DNA of 64,000 bases. Source: Siphonodentalium dalli (taxonomy: Eukaryota > Mollusca > Scaphopoda > Gadilida > Siphonodentaliidae). The notes beneath the pieces were generated by a model. It made no database searches, was not told the DNA's origin, and was given only the letters and a program-made list of their open reading frames with translations. Both the position numbers and the translations under genes were made by a program. The DNA is taken from assembly GCA_032622095.1 (NCBI GenBank), contig CP136069.1, positions 67,849,319 to 67,913,318 on the forward strand, in the 5' to 3' direction. Each line of letters starts with the position of its first letter. Position 1 is the stretch's first letter. Positions 24,301-32,330 of this stretch are shown piece after piece.

Positions 24301-26646
24301 TTTAGCGTTGCAATATGACACATTCATCATACCATATCCGGACACATTAGTCCATACTCATACTGAATTAAGTACACACATAGTGACAGAGAATATCGAT
24401 ATAATTATTGTATTTAATTAAACTGACGTGACGCGACACAAATTGAAAGAACAACAAAGGATTCAAAGCGCAGCTGCCAAAACCATTATCTTAGATCGGC
24501 CATATCGCATTGTGCAACGATTTTTATTTATTATTGACATTGACAATTTCATAACTGGTGTTTGTGTCAGTAATTCTAGAAAATAGCGCAGCTTTTGTTT
24601 TAACTTTTAACACTGTCCTTGTCATTGTTGGTATATTATATTTGACCATTGTTCCCTTAAAACATAATGCATGCTCAATGTAATGCAACTAATCGACTTG
24701 GGATTCTGGAGTCGATTTTGTTGAACAATTCGTCGACATCTACTAATCAACAAATCGTTTCAACACTACAAAATATGGTGCTGGACATTTGCAGAATGAG
24801 GTCCCCAAAGGGTAATTTAGTGATGATACCACATGCAGCGGGCTAGCATAACTAAACTCTCCCTCTGTCTATCTCATTCTGCTTAGACCTCATCTTCTTT
24901 GGAAAGTATCTTTATTATCAAATTGAAAAGTTTTTTTGAGCTTCTTTACAATTTTTTTTTCTTGTTTAGTTTGTTGTTTAGTTTGTTTCTCTATATCCCC
25001 AAATTGGCAGATGACACAATGCATACTTGAGGTGCCCAATGGGTGCACATCACCATCTGGGAACATAAATGTGTGTCGAGGTCTCCCATAGCAGATGAAG
25101 CCGTGGAGAATGATGTCCCCAGAGGATGAGTTTGTGACACTAGCCCACTGTGGGGGAAGCATCACTAAATTCGTCCTCTGGGGACCTCATTCTACAAATG
25201 TCCAGCACCAATTTAGAGGCCTGTACCACAATTTAGACTAGACCACCACATCACATGCTGTGGGTTTATACCGACCGTGATTTACAGTTTAAATCCAATA
25301 TAGAACAGTATAGCAAAAGTACTTCATCGTAACCCAGTTTTATCCCAACTGATTTCACGAGCTGGTTTACGTCGAAGGAAAATTATCAATTGTTTACATA
25401 CCATTATTACAATTCAAAAACTTTTCTCCAAATGTATTGATACAATTATGCCATTTGCATCTATTGATAGCTTGAAACAAAAATTCCCAAAGGCGTTCCA
25501 TGATCTGTGTTACTACTGTGACGTGGCCGTGCTGCTCGGATCCTGCTGTTACCGACTGGCTCCAAGGAGATTCCTGCAGGAATTATTCGAAGAATTAGAC
25601 GGCTCCAAGGTGCGTAATACAAGGTTTCCACTAGGGAATGGGACCCCTCTAGCTACCTCTCAGTCCATTAGTTGAATTATTATGGTAATTAGAAAAAGAT
25701 CCCTAAATTTAAGCCAAATGATCAGGTTAGGCACATCCTGAATTCAACTATTATAGTTATATATAAATTTTACAGTGCTAAGTCCACTATTTTCCTGTTT
25801 TTGTGGAAACAATGAGATCACGCATCCCAGTGCTTAGCCAAATTGCACTCGTAGCAACATTACAGAAAATGAAGAGTCTCCCGATAAAACTCATTTTGCA
25901 ACTTTTTGCGCCAGCTTATTTTAGTTAATAATGACACAAGGGTGCTTTACTAAATGACAACAACATGATCACTAAGGCACTTTATATGAATGTTTCGCTG
26001 TGCCCCTGCTAGCGACAGTATTTGGGTCATATCAGTGTCACACAATGAGCGAGACAATTCCTGCCCACCATTGGTCTTAATCTTATAGGTTTGGCACACG
26101 CTTTTCAAGTATATCTCAGCCCAGTTGTGAACCAACAAGAAAGCACATGTCAAAATTATAGGAGTAGGTATATCCATGGTAGATTTTTGGCACAGCTGCA
26201 TGTTATATGTATTTGTCTCTGAGCCATGACGAGTGTTGCCATGTGTACATGCCTGGGACTACATATCACACATAATGTGCTTTTAGAAGCTGCATGTGTT
26301 TTTGAGACAATGCAATTTTTTTTATTGGGTGGGATTCGAACCCCGCCCATGACGGTGAGCATGCCTTCCGACTCAAAGTCCGATGTTTTATACTATTTCT
26401 GTTGTATTTTAGTACTAGGATATTACATAGAATTCTCATAGTATTTCTGTTGTCTTTTAGTGCTATAATGTTAAAGAATTCTCATACTATTTCTCTTGCG
26501 TTTTAGTGCTATAATGTTACATGTAATCTCATGTTTTTCCTGTTTTCTTCTAGTGCTACAATGAAGCCGTGAAGACATTGGACATACAAGAAGATCAGCT
26601 CTCAATAACAGGAGATGTTATCAATGACGCTGGAGAATTCTCATGA
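300..26646 (+). CDS. RICTOR: RICTOR, C-terminal portion (11 coding exons; 5' part outside window)
   Basis: Rapamycin-insensitive companion of mTOR, the scaffold that defines mTOR complex 2, which phosphorylates AKT, SGK and PKC. Exons: 300-387, 3768-3860, 4586-4692, 5298-6434, 8826-8976, 11220-11268, 11653-11754, 20088-20213, 23814-23940, 25471-25609, 26554-26646. They join with consistent phases into 736 residues ending at TGA 26644-26646. Recognisable blocks, recalled against human RICTOR, are the HEAT-like end (IGSSKLGATLLQDEGLIPEI, then FVLGLVAST), a serine-rich disordered regulatory segment, FVGLALPVDIN, an H-x4-C-x2-C motif, and the C-terminal helical domain (EVLRFAINLSSSV, RRFLQELFEEL). 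The human protein is about 1700 residues, so roughly the first thousand residues lie upstream. Identity is firm; exact exon edges are inferred by eye. Confidence 0.95.
1299..3047. mobile_element. Inner element with GCCCCCGACT ends
   Basis: Inverted ends GCCCCCGACT (1300-1309) and AGTCGGGGGC (3038-3047). The interior has gtccgtccgt motifs and the 345-bp tandem array. It looks non-coding and non-autonomous. Confidence 0.45.
1889..2935. repeat. 345-bp tandem array (3 units), each a dimer of about 172 bp
   Basis: The tacaaacatt landmark recurs at 1901, 2246 and 2590, so the period is 344-345. Each unit has two halves, each ending gagttatggcccttttt-acttagaaaatt. Near-identical hypothetical reading frames arise only from this repetition. 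The 3' end at 2910-2960 carries a short duplicated gggtttccgg motif. Confidence 0.85.
3385..3508 (+). mobile_element. F-type element fragment
   Basis: Begins TAACCCATTCATGACTGGAG and contains the half-core gtgcattctcttagatatgc followed by tgctgcaccattgcaactgc. A second left-end fragment of the same family is at 3664-3726, just upstream of a RICTOR exon. Confidence 0.55.
3768..3860 (+). CDS. RICTOR: RICTOR exon b (template of the tandem array)
   Basis: A 31-codon phase 0-0 exon between ttttcag and gtatgt. It ends in IEIKAALWAV, which joins GHIGSSKLG of the next exon, as the human protein reads LKASLWALGNIGSSNWG. Degenerate copies of most of this exon plus its donor follow at once in a 102-bp tandem array. 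Confidence 0.9.
3780..4445 (+). repeat. 102-bp tandem array of a RICTOR exon with its splice donor
   Basis: About 6.5 units. Each holds most of the exon, its donor (gtatgt, once gtttgt) and about 20 bases of intron. Donors lie at 3861, 3963, 4065, 4167, 4249 and 4351, so the spacing is 102 except for one 82-bp unit carrying a 20-base deletion. The unit is 34 codons, so copies stay in one frame, including the intron part. Copy 2 has the double stop tgatag at 3900-3905. No copy has its own pyrimidine-rich acceptor, and the 23 bases between copies are too short for a normal intron. The last unit stops before its donor. It appears to be a young minisatellite born from the exon. Confidence 0.92.
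4586..4692 (+). CDS. RICTOR: RICTOR exon c (end of HEAT-like domain)
   Basis: Acceptor ttccag, donor gtaatt. It encodes GHIGSSKLGATLLQDEGLI and a helix ending CPVFSVRG, collinear with the human IGSSNWGLNLLQEENVIP region. It ends in phase 2 and joins the long serine-rich exon to read R-G-T-A-I-F. Confidence 0.93.
5298..6434 (+). CDS. RICTOR: RICTOR long exon: end of HEAT domain and Ser-rich regulatory region
   Basis: A 1137-bp exon (acceptor actccag, donor gtaaga). The first 40 or so residues finish the helical domain (TAIFVLGLVASTQLGVDCL). The rest is Ser/Thr-rich, apparently disordered, and matches the phosphorylated segment of human RICTOR. Two islands are conserved: STKRRLDSEPD near 5755-5784, aligning with the human RIRTLTEP site (Thr1135, phosphorylated by S6K), and ESFNTTDSTTSGFGSS near 5986-6033, aligning with human SFNTDTTTSGISS. 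Confidence 0.93.
7393..7520. repeat. Imperfect palindrome, about 128 bp
   Basis: Left arm ggtaaatgggaaacaagttt and right arm aacttgtttctcatttacc pair along about 55 bases with few mismatches. It is not one of the named families below. Confidence 0.75.
7635..8033 (+). mobile_element. A-type TTAA element (piggyBac-like MITE), copy 1
   Basis: Flanked by TTAA with ends CCCTTTACCCAACA and TGTTGGGTAAAGGG. Inside are a unique 110-bp left arm (accggccaaaaccggcc) and two copies of the core palindrome of about 65 bp (GCATTCTCTTATATATGCGA, with gtcgaccataggtcgcc at the centre) facing each other across an AT-rich spacer. TTAA flanks plus CCC/GGG ends are piggyBac hallmarks. It has no transposase. Confidence 0.82.
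8132..8325 (+). mobile_element. F-type TTAA element, degenerate
   Basis: TTAACCCTTCCATGACTGGA at the left, half-cores near 8182 and 8262, and an internal end tgctgcaccattgtagctgc. The right TTAA is not recognisable. Confidence 0.55.
8439..8790. mobile_element. G-type foldback MITE, copy 1
   Basis: The G family has long inverted arms reading TGTCATTTGCAGAATGAGGT, then ccccagagggtgaatttagtgatgctagc, and an interior with aacattgtttttagttact and a 'tatatcccctaatttgcagaag' block. The right tail (caaatgacagacacact) ends 35 bp before a RICTOR exon. At least eleven copies lie in this window, in both host genes. Confidence 0.8.
8826..8976 (+). CDS. RICTOR: RICTOR exon e (GLALPVDIN motif)
   Basis: The acceptor is the AAG at 8823-8825; the phase-2 join from the previous exon requires it (R-V-P-A-S-P-S). 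It encodes a Ser/Asp-rich stretch and then FVGLALPVDINLILE, equivalent to human YIGLALPVDINDIFQ. The donor is gtatat. A foldback element ends only about 35 bases upstream of the acceptor. Confidence 0.9.
9282..10035. repeat. Diverged direct duplication, offset about 522 bp
   Basis: 9307-9516 and 9829-10030 share atcaaag-gcatgtacaa, gatcacatgataagaagctc and cgcatgttcac blocks in order. Small reading frames over it are not conserved between the copies. Confidence 0.7.
10515..11110. repeat. Gtatgtg-type tandem units in a RICTOR intron
   Basis: Two clear units (gaaatttggt landmarks at 10851 and 11010) and a more diverged third unit from 10550. Each reads gataactt-aa, aaatttggtatgtg, acaggt, then ccaattttca. 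It shares its word order with the 345-bp array and the 48-kb element. Confidence 0.65.
11220..11268 (+). CDS. RICTOR: RICTOR small exon f
   Basis: A 49-base exon between tttcag and gtaagt reading FDSDIFIEDKMSISMM. It keeps phase with both neighbours. Residue similarity to human is weak here, so the call rests on splice signals and frame. Confidence 0.72.
11653..11754 (+). CDS. RICTOR: RICTOR exon g (H-x4-C-x2-C motif)
   Basis: Acceptor ttgtag, donor gtttgt. The exon encodes SSLGESFKSKPTSS and then HDKSLCISC. His (11703-11705), Cys (11718-11720) and Cys (11727-11729) have the H-x4-C-x2-C spacing of human RICTOR HTDDNCLYC, part of the zinc site described in mTORC2 structures. Confidence 0.85.
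11925..12675. repeat. Inverted I-type repeats flanking G elements
   Basis: 11930-12040 (cgtcattcttatatgtgaat to cgtcccgaatc) is repeated in inverted orientation at 12432-12560, where it continues to gagtgtttcacatcac. Related copies are at 15172-15275 and 56785-57020. The reading frames at 12426-12922 arise from it and are not convincing genes. Confidence 0.7.
12039..12404. mobile_element. G-type foldback MITEs, copies 2 (12039-12160) and 3 (12240-12404)
   Basis: Copy 2 is truncated after tttgcaaaagatag. Copy 3 is a compact hairpin consisting almost only of the two arms, flanking ccccgcatagtgggctagc. Confidence 0.7.
12708..13130. mobile_element. G-type foldback MITE, copy 4
   Basis: Full length: atagtgtgtctttcatttgc at the left, caaatgacagacattatttc at the right, and the conserved interior (aacattgtttttagttact, catctgctttc-type block) between. 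Confidence 0.78.
13622..14750. mobile_element. G-type foldback MITE, copy 5, interrupted by a hAT-type element
   Basis: The left half (13622-13809) and right half (14688-14750) are the two sides of one copy, ending gaaatagtgtgtctgtcatt and acactatttcatgg. An 878-bp element sits inside the second tgatgctagc hairpin. The G copy was therefore present first. Confidence 0.8.
13810..14687. mobile_element. hAT-type non-autonomous element with 8-bp target duplication
   Basis: Inverted ends CAGACCCGTTTACTTTC and GAAAGTAAACAGGTCTG differ at one base of 17. The eight bases GTAGCATC occur directly on both sides (13802-13809 and 14688-14695). CAG ends and an 8-bp duplication are hAT hallmarks. The interior is rich in gggagattt motifs near both ends (sub-terminal repeats), and no transposase is readable. 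Confidence 0.88.
15172..15275 (+). repeat. I-type repeat fragment
   Basis: Reads gatgtgaaacactccgattg and then tatttttacaaatattatatc, matching the inverted copy near 12560-12665 and the copy near 56785. Confidence 0.55.
15284..16075. mobile_element. K element: gcgggggatat end with 175-bp tandem units, copy 1
   Basis: Begins atccccctccaaattaaaaatttgc-type sequence, then gtaatgggttccgtccgtcc, then units with the ggatttcaaag landmark at 15388, 15563, 15738 and 15898 (175, 175, 160). It ends ggataccgctgtctgtgactgc-like sequence. The second copy at 48005-48916 has the same unit order, so this is one element family. Confidence 0.8.
16470..16560 (+). mobile_element. TTAA-type element end (one end only)
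   Basis: TTAACCCTTTGAACCCTACT followed by two copies of actggccgcaaaagcggcc (centred near 16496 and 16542). No matching right end was found. Confidence 0.4.
17165..17850. repeat. Diverged tandem duplication, period about 381 bp
   Basis: caccatttgaacat-accatca at 17172 and 17552, gtgtcattcgatca-ttggggta, and agctataattg-attt occur in the same order in both copies. Confidence 0.78.
17876..17962. repeat. Poly-C tracts
   Basis: Two C runs (17888-17905 and 17950-17960) around a gtgcaaaaaaaatatttttt spacer. A similar paired arrangement is at 19707-19770 and a single long run of about 30 C at 29527-29552. Runs of G or C also occur at 56471-56487, 57770-57810 and 57890-57905. Confidence 0.9.
18200..18527. 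repeat. Foldback repeat of about 330 bp
   Basis: Left arm gagcacaagcaatacactca and right arm gagtgtattgcttgtgctga continue inward for at least 100 bases with indels (aacaactttaaaaaa versus ttttttaaagttg). Confidence 0.75.
18530..19850. other. RICTOR intron without recognised features
   Basis: AT-rich sequence. I see no exon, hairpin or repeat match apart from the C-rich tract at 19707-19770 and its flanking aaaacaccgg motif. Confidence 0.5.
20088..20213 (+). CDS. RICTOR: RICTOR exon h (low-complexity linker)
   Basis: Follows an 8.3-kb intron. Acceptor attctag, donor gtacgt. It reads VPSETGITEEESVMFLESRS and then a Ser/Thr-rich tail. Phase 1 on both sides fits its neighbours. The sequence is weakly conserved, as in the human linker between the cysteine motif and the C-terminal helices. 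Confidence 0.78.
20226..20560. repeat. Gtccgtcc-type repeat, copy 1 (RICTOR intron, just after exon h)
   Basis: ccatctgtccatctgtctgt, then acaggtcacatcc, atcatcaccaaacttcatat and cctctagatgggag. A related copy is at 35222-35530. It starts within about 15 bases of the exon donor. Confidence 0.6.
20668..20830 (+). repeat. tRNA-derived SINE
   Basis: An A box (tagccgaggtgg, 20679-20690) and a B box (ggttcataccc, 20740-20750) have the spacing of a long-variable-arm tRNA head (Leu or Ser type). The acceptor stem does not close and an unrelated body follows, so it is a SINE and not a tRNA gene. Confidence 0.65.
21853..22977. mobile_element. TIR element with CAGGGTTTCCG ends
   Basis: Ends CAGGGTTTCCG and CGGAAACCCTG, 1125 bp apart. 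ATACAT lies directly outside both ends (21847-21852 and 22978-22983). The CAGGG end suggests hAT, but the duplication reads clearly only for six bases. Interior frames of 65-99 codons (for example 22203-22502 on the minus strand) are not recognisable. Confidence 0.65.
23419..23525. repeat. Hairpin with about 35-bp arms
   Basis: tgacatgaaataattcatga and taatgaattatttcatgtca pair, spaced by about 40 bases. It is followed by a 71-bp direct duplication at 23575-23715 (taccgccattatacccatga twice). Confidence 0.75.
23814..23940 (+). CDS. RICTOR: RICTOR exon i (C-terminal domain)
   Basis: Acceptor ttacag, donor gtgagt. It encodes LLIRLEVLRFAINLSSSVG, collinear with human ILLRKEVLRLVINLSSSVS, the most conserved C-terminal block. 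Confidence 0.95.
24779..25209. mobile_element. G-type foldback MITE, copy 6 (variant ends)
   Basis: The outermost bases are ggtgctggacatttgcagaa and ctacaaatgtccagcacc instead of the usual tgtctgtcatttgc, so it is a subfamily. The interior contains a tttagtttgttg duplication. Confidence 0.75.
25471..25609 (+). CDS. RICTOR: RICTOR exon j (C-terminal domain)
   Basis: The acceptor is the AG of gatag at 25469-25470; the donor is gtgcgt. It encodes KQKFPKAFHDLCYYCDVAVL and RLAPRRFLQELFEEL, matching human KQKYPQTFDDICLYSEVSHL and LPCRRFIQELFQDV. The Cys at 25508-25510 aligns with the fourth zinc ligand of human RICTOR. Confidence 0.95.
26322..26390 (-). repeat. tRNA-derived SINE remnant
   Basis: On the minus strand gactttgagtcggaaggcat resembles an anticodon arm and ggggttcgaatccc is a perfect B box. 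The A-box half is lost. Confidence 0.5.
26554..26646 (+). CDS. RICTOR: RICTOR terminal coding exon
   Basis: Acceptor ttctag. It reads CYNEAVKTLDIQEDQLSITG and ends GEFS-stop (TGA 26644-26646). It is phase 0 from the previous exon. The C-terminus is shorter than in human and divergent, as expected for the extreme tail. Confidence 0.85.
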   Translation, partial: CYNEAVKTLDIQEDQLSITGDVINDAGEFS

Positions 26647-26676
26647 CATTAAATATTTTTAGTAGCTGCTGTATGA

Positions 26677-26682
26677 AATAAA
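26677..26682 (+). promoter_or_regulatory. Putative RICTOR polyadenylation signal AATAAA
   Basis: Canonical AATAAA 30 bases after the RICTOR stop codon. The 3' UTR would be very short; later AATAAA sites cannot be excluded. Confidence 0.5.
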
Positions 26683-27792
26683 CAGCTCTCGTCAGGAGAA
26701 ATCCAGAAGGATCACTCACATAATCCCAGAATTCATGCATGGGGGTTAAGATGTCCAGGCATTTCTTCATGATTTTTTGTCAAATGTAGACCACTAGGTG
26801 GGGGATATATCCTGGCTTGTATAATGTACATCTCCCCCAACCATTCCCAAGGCAAATCCAACCTATGTTTTCTCTGAATTATAACAGTGAATTTCTCACT
26901 GCTTGCTGACAACATTAATTCAATAGTTAGCATTAAAATCTTGAGGCGATGTAGACCAGGGTTCACGCTGGCTGGGAAATTCTTCTGTGCCAATTTAAAC
27001 CAAAATTTTTTTTCAGAAAGTTTGGCCAAATTGAATAACCAAAAATGGGATGATCGAAAAAACAGGAAATGAAACAAAAATATCAAGAAACACGCACTAA
27101 CATAACTGAAAAAATGTGAGTTGGACAATGTAAATGCGCATGATGGGAACCTGCAAAAACTGAAATGTGTCTAGTCGGTAACGTATATCAAAGTGGTAGT
27201 GTTGTTACTTGATTAAGAAAGTACACAGTTCTAGCATTTAATCATCATTGTTTTGATAAGCAAGCATGCTAAATTGTTGCTCTGCCACGAGGAAATTCAT
27301 TTTTTTTGTCATCACGAATGAGATATTTACCATATCGAACCAAAAAGTGCAGATGTTCTGTTTTATTATATGCTCCGCTCAGTTGGCATATGGCTCAACT
27401 CGAAAGAAGAGTAAAAAGTGCAAATTTGTATACCCAAGCATGGTAATGAGATTGTACATATAAAATAGTTCCATTTTTCTGACAGACTGGTTGAGGGATA
27501 AAGGGACTAACATCATAGTATGTTTAACAAAAACATTTAATTGATCACATATTACAATTTTTTCAATCTGAACACTCAGGACTTTTAATTTTAATTAACT
27601 CATCTTGTACCGAATCACTTTTAATTTTAGCGCAGATGGATACGGGTGAGATATCGATATATTGATATCTCACTAGAGAGACAACGGTTTTTATCTGATG
27701 CAAAAATACTACTATTTCATAGCTTAGCTTAGCATATAATAAATAAAATATTTTTGTTTTAAATAATTAATTAGTTTATATTCTGAGTTGGA
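26683..27792. other. Intergenic, no gene seen
   Basis: Downstream of RICTOR. Reading frames here (for example minus-strand 26733-27128) are uncharacteristic in composition and unlike known families. A short inverted motif gagatatcgatat/atatcgatatctc-like sequence lies at 27648-27672. Confidence 0.5.
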
Positions 27793-28893
27793 TTAACTCT
27801 TTCACTGCCGATCGCGACTACAGTCGAATTACCCATACACTGCCGATAGCGACTTGAGTCGAAATCGGGTACATGCTGCCAGCAGGACGGGTACATGTGG
27901 TGTAAATATGGCCGTCCAGTGAATATGACGCATATGAGTTCCAGTGATGGGCACATACATGACATTTTTATAAGTTCCAGACTATATAACACCAGGAAAC
28001 GTGTGAGATAGTGCAGATAAGAGGCAGTCTCTGTATATTGGACTGTATAACGCGAACCGTTATATAAGGGCACTTGGTGATGTCATGGTCACATGTTCTT
28101 TTTCATAGGTCACGTGTGTATCTCTCTAGCTATCACATTTTTACCAATAATATAAAATGGAAACTCAAATACAGCAACCTACCCAATATGATATGTTTAT
28201 CAAATGCTAATAACATAATAAATCGGAAAATACCCAAAACGTACGGCCATACTGGTGTTATATGTAGATCCAAGATGGCCACCAAGGTCACAAGACCAAT
28301 TTGAGGTGGCCAATGTGGCTCCAACGTATCAATATGTCTATATGGTCCAACAACATAAGTCAGACATTTACGATATATTGAAATGTTAATGCATTACCCG
28401 CACCTATACATGTATGTACATGGTATATGTGACCACTCACGCATAAGTTCATGGCAATCGCCACGGTCACGTAACCTATTAAAATATGGGTATACATAGC
28501 ACATTTTGTACGGGTATGGGTCCCTCCCTGAAAGATGACAACTAACGTGAGAAATAAATGTTGAGAATGACCAATTTCTGGCAATATTCTGCTTCGATAG
28601 CACGCATATATACCCATATACGTATGAATAGGCATCTAACGCAGCCATTAGTGTGTAAACCAAGATGGCTGACAAGGTCACGTGACCACTATGATGGTGG
28701 CATGAGTGGCTATGAACTTGCGATGCCTATTTCTAGTCACATATGCAGTTTCAACACATTATTCCAAGCGATACTTGAGATACCCTATGTTACTTATATA
28801 CACCCATAATGTATTGTATACATTGTATACATGTATTGTATGCTTGGCAGTGGGGAATCCGTCTGTGGTGCTGAGTGGCAGTGAAAGAGTTGA
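27793..28893. mobile_element. TTAA-type element of 1.1 kb (D type)
   Basis: Ends CTCTTTCACTGCC and GGCAGTGAAAGAG, flanked by TTAA at the left and TTGA at the right. The interior has repeated cgactacagtcgaa/cgacttgagtcgaa hairpins near the left end and two aagatggc-aaggtcac blocks near 28268 and 28661. No transposase frame is readable. Confidence 0.65.
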
Positions 28894-28933
28894 TAGTAGA
28901 TTGTTGAAAGTAAAGTTTTTTAATTGTAATTAT

Positions 28934-29059
28934 AAGCCATCAACATAATTTTTCGATCGATCTATGAGCAACACTTAGTATAATTCTGCTTTGTGGAATT
29001 ATACAGTTGTTGAAACATTTATACTCTCATAGATCAATGGAAAAACAATGTTGATGGCA
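28934..29059. repeat. Hairpin with about 35-bp arms
   Basis: gccatcaacataatttttcg with atctatgag pairs with ctcatagat and aaaaacaatgttgatggc. Confidence 0.7.
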
Positions 29060-29965
29060 TATAGAAATAAGGCATTGTTGCATTTTGTGTCTTTTCATCT
29101 TTTGCCATGAAGACTTCTGTCAGACAGTAGGGATGGGCAGAATATATATATTTACTTATTTATGGCAGGTCATACTTGAGGAGAATTTCTTTGGGGACGA
29201 GTCTTTCCTCGAGAAACAAGCTATTTTGTTGATCTGGCCAAACCAGTCTTACTCTGTGAATGTGTGTTTAACAAAATCAAAATGTTTTGGATGTGAAATT
29301 GAGTGTAAATCTAATGATAAATGCATGCATATTGTGTATAATTGATGTTTGTTTATTGAATGATAATACAATTATTAATATTATAAAGATTTGTTACTTT
29401 TCATTTATTCTATTTGGGAATTATATTACTGACAGTTTGAATGACATAAGGGACTATCTTGTATAGCAATCCCCAGGGTTTTCGTTGGTGGTTTGGGAGA
29501 GGAGTGGGTCCTTTTTAGGGTACCTCCCCCCCCCCCCCCCCCCCCCCCCCCAGTAATTTTGTCCTTCCATATCCATCAATAGATCAATCTCATTCAGCTT
29601 CCAGCGGAGCAGCAGAGAACGGATAAAATCTTGTCAATATTGTTGACCACTAAGACATATTTCATATGAAATAGCTGGAACAGATACAATGTACAAATGT
29701 ATGTGGAATATGAATATTCAGTTAGCCAGAAACAAAAGTCTGAATGAGCAGAGAAATAAAATCAGAAAAAAACTGGAATCCAGCTCTTTGAATAACCTTT
29801 TACCAAATTTATTGTTTGGAATTTCACCTGAGGGCAGTGTTCACATGTTGAAAGAGCCTTGTGGAGTAATCGAATGCTCTAGGGTTCATTCTAGGGAAAA
29901 AAATCACATTTAAAGTTTGAAGTAAGTATCCATTCAAACAAAGTTTGGTGGGGATCAAGCCTTGA

Positions 29966-30392
29966 TATAGTGTGTCTGTCATTTGAAGAATGAGGTCCCC
30001 AGAGGGGGAATTTAATGATGCTACCCTGCAGAGTGGGCTAGCATCACTAAATTCACCCTGTGGGGACTTCATTCTGCTTAGGCCTCATTTTCTGGAAAGT
30101 ATCTATGGTTTCAAATTAACATTGTTTTTAGTTACTTCTCCCCTTCTGATCAGTTTCTATATCCCCTAAATTTTCAGAAGATAATATGCATAATCGAGGC
30201 GACTAATGGGTGAGCACCACTTACTTCAACTGGGGAACTTGAATCTGATCCTAGGTCTCACATAGCAGTTGAGGCCTCAGCAGAATGAGGTCCCGAGAGA
30301 GTGAATTTGGTTATGCTAGCCCGCCATGTGGGATAGTGTCACTAAATTCACCCTCTGGGGACCTCATTCTGCAAATGACAGACACGCTATTT
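29966..30392. mobile_element. G-type foldback MITE, copy 7
   Basis: Full length, with the interior aacattgtttttagttact block and both arms. It lies in the intergenic region, directly upstream of an H-type hairpin. Confidence 0.78.
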
Positions 30393-30449
30393 GCAGGCTT
30401 GGTGGGGATCTGGATTGTGTCTGTCCTTAACAAATTTGGAGCAATCTAC

Positions 30450-30600
30450 ATTAATGCTCTAATTAATCGACTTCTTAACCACAGCAGAATTATGGTTAAC
30501 TTTTCAGGATTTAGTCGGAAATATGGCTTGTTGCTATTCATCGGAAACCTCTCTCCGAGAGCTGCTGTGGTTAAGAAGTCGATTAATTAGAGCATTACTG
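30450..30600. mobile_element. H-type foldback MITE, copy 1 (shortened)
   Basis: The H family is a hairpin of about 210 bp: CAGTAATGCCCTAAATAATC, then acttcttaaccacagcagaa and ttcaggatttagtcggaaatatggc, then its inverse. Here one arm lacks the inner half. At least seven copies occur (30450, 31205, 35779, 44881, 46787, 51337, 60578). Confidence 0.75.
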
Positions 30601-31204
30601 TATCTCATAGGCCGGCATTTAATAATCTTTGTATTTTCATGTACTGTAGCGGAAAGAATATCCCCATGGAATGGGGTTTTTCTTCAATTACTGTTTTGAT
30701 GGATTATGGCCCTCAGAGTGAAAACTGCAACTATATTACACTCATCATAGGTCATACATGTTTGAATGATCTTTAGTATGCTCATGAGGCAGCATGAAGG
30801 GGACAATATCCATGTGTAACATGTTTTGTCCATTAATATAGATCTTCTGAAGTTATGGCCCTGAAAATACATCTGTCCATTTATGACTGTCATCTCAGAT
30901 TGGATATGAATGATCCATGGTATATTCAAGAAACAAAATGGGATGAAGGACATCCACATACTACAGATTTTGTCAAGTCATTGGCCTCTGTTAAAAGCCA
31001 TCTTTACAGTCGTTGCATTTGTTTTTGATCACAGGGGCTTGTAACACACGTACTCTGTATGTATGTGGAATCAGACACCACATTGGACAGAGAAAGATGT
31101 TTTTAAAACTAATGGTTCATTTGTGGCATCTAATCGGAACCTTAATTGAAATAATTTAATATAGCCTCAGTATGATTGAAAGAATAGCATCATGCCATGC
31201 AATA

Positions 31205-31415
31205 GTACAGCATACTAAGTAGTCGACCCCTTAACCACAGCAGAATTATGGGTAACTTTTCAGGATTTAGTCGGAAATATGGCTTGTTGCCATTCATCGG
31301 AAAGCTCTCAGTGAGAGCTTTCCGATGAATGGCAACACGCCATATTTCCGACTTAATCGAAAAGTTACCCATAATTCTGCTGTGGTTAAGGGGTCTATTA
31401 CTTAGGGCATTACTG
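31205..31415. mobile_element. H-type foldback MITE, copy 2
   Basis: Nearly perfect hairpin closing at gaaagctctcagtgagagct, about 100 bp per arm. A run of more than 15 T follows at 31504-31522. Confidence 0.8.
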
Positions 31416-32330
31416 TATGGTGAAGTCTAGCTGACCAATCAACAAGCGAAGATGTGATTTATCTGTATTGCCGTTCAGCTTTCTTTGACTATAGTGGTCG
31501 TTATTTTTTTTTTTTTTTTTTTGGGAAGTCAATTAAAATGTTTTTTATTCAGTTGTCGCTTGAAATGCTCATTTAGTGGGGTTCATTATGTTTTTTCTGA
31601 GTTGTTTCAGGAAGTAATGGCTGTGAATGTTTTGGTTGTTTCGTACAGTAAAGGAGACGGCTATTCCCAACGACATATATGCGACCTACCCAATGCCAAT
31701 AACATACCAGCCGCCAACTTCGAAATTGAAATGACAACTGCTGACAGCCAAACTGACACCCAGGCACACAACATATCGCACTACCACTCCACATTTCATA
31801 TTGTTATTAATATTATGACTTTTATTTCATTCACATCAGGTAATTACATGTATGACAGTGAGCCACCTTTGATTGCCTAGATTCAATATGCAGAACTGAG
31901 ATAGTACATGTATATGGTTTTACTTCATTATCTTACAATGATACTTTTATAATGTAAGCTGATGCTGATAACTATTAAGTCCTTGGGGAAATTTAAATAC
32001 TTTTTATTTCACAGAAACCGAGATTCCAGCTGGATGAGAGATGTACATCAATTTAGTGACACAGTCAGTATAACAAAACAGTTCAAATGCCTAGATTATG
32101 GAACATAAACATCGAATTTCTCGATTATAGATCCTAGGAAGTCGGTTGCATATAATGAAACATACACTGTGTTATCGACTAGCAACACAATTTTACTAAA
32201 CTGATTCTGATACTGAAACAACGATGTTCTAACATAATATTCTGTGTGTCGAATTTTTAAAATTGCCGAATGTTTATACCAAAGAAAAATATGACACTTG
32301 TTAAATAGCTGAAAGCAGTGTCTTATCTGA

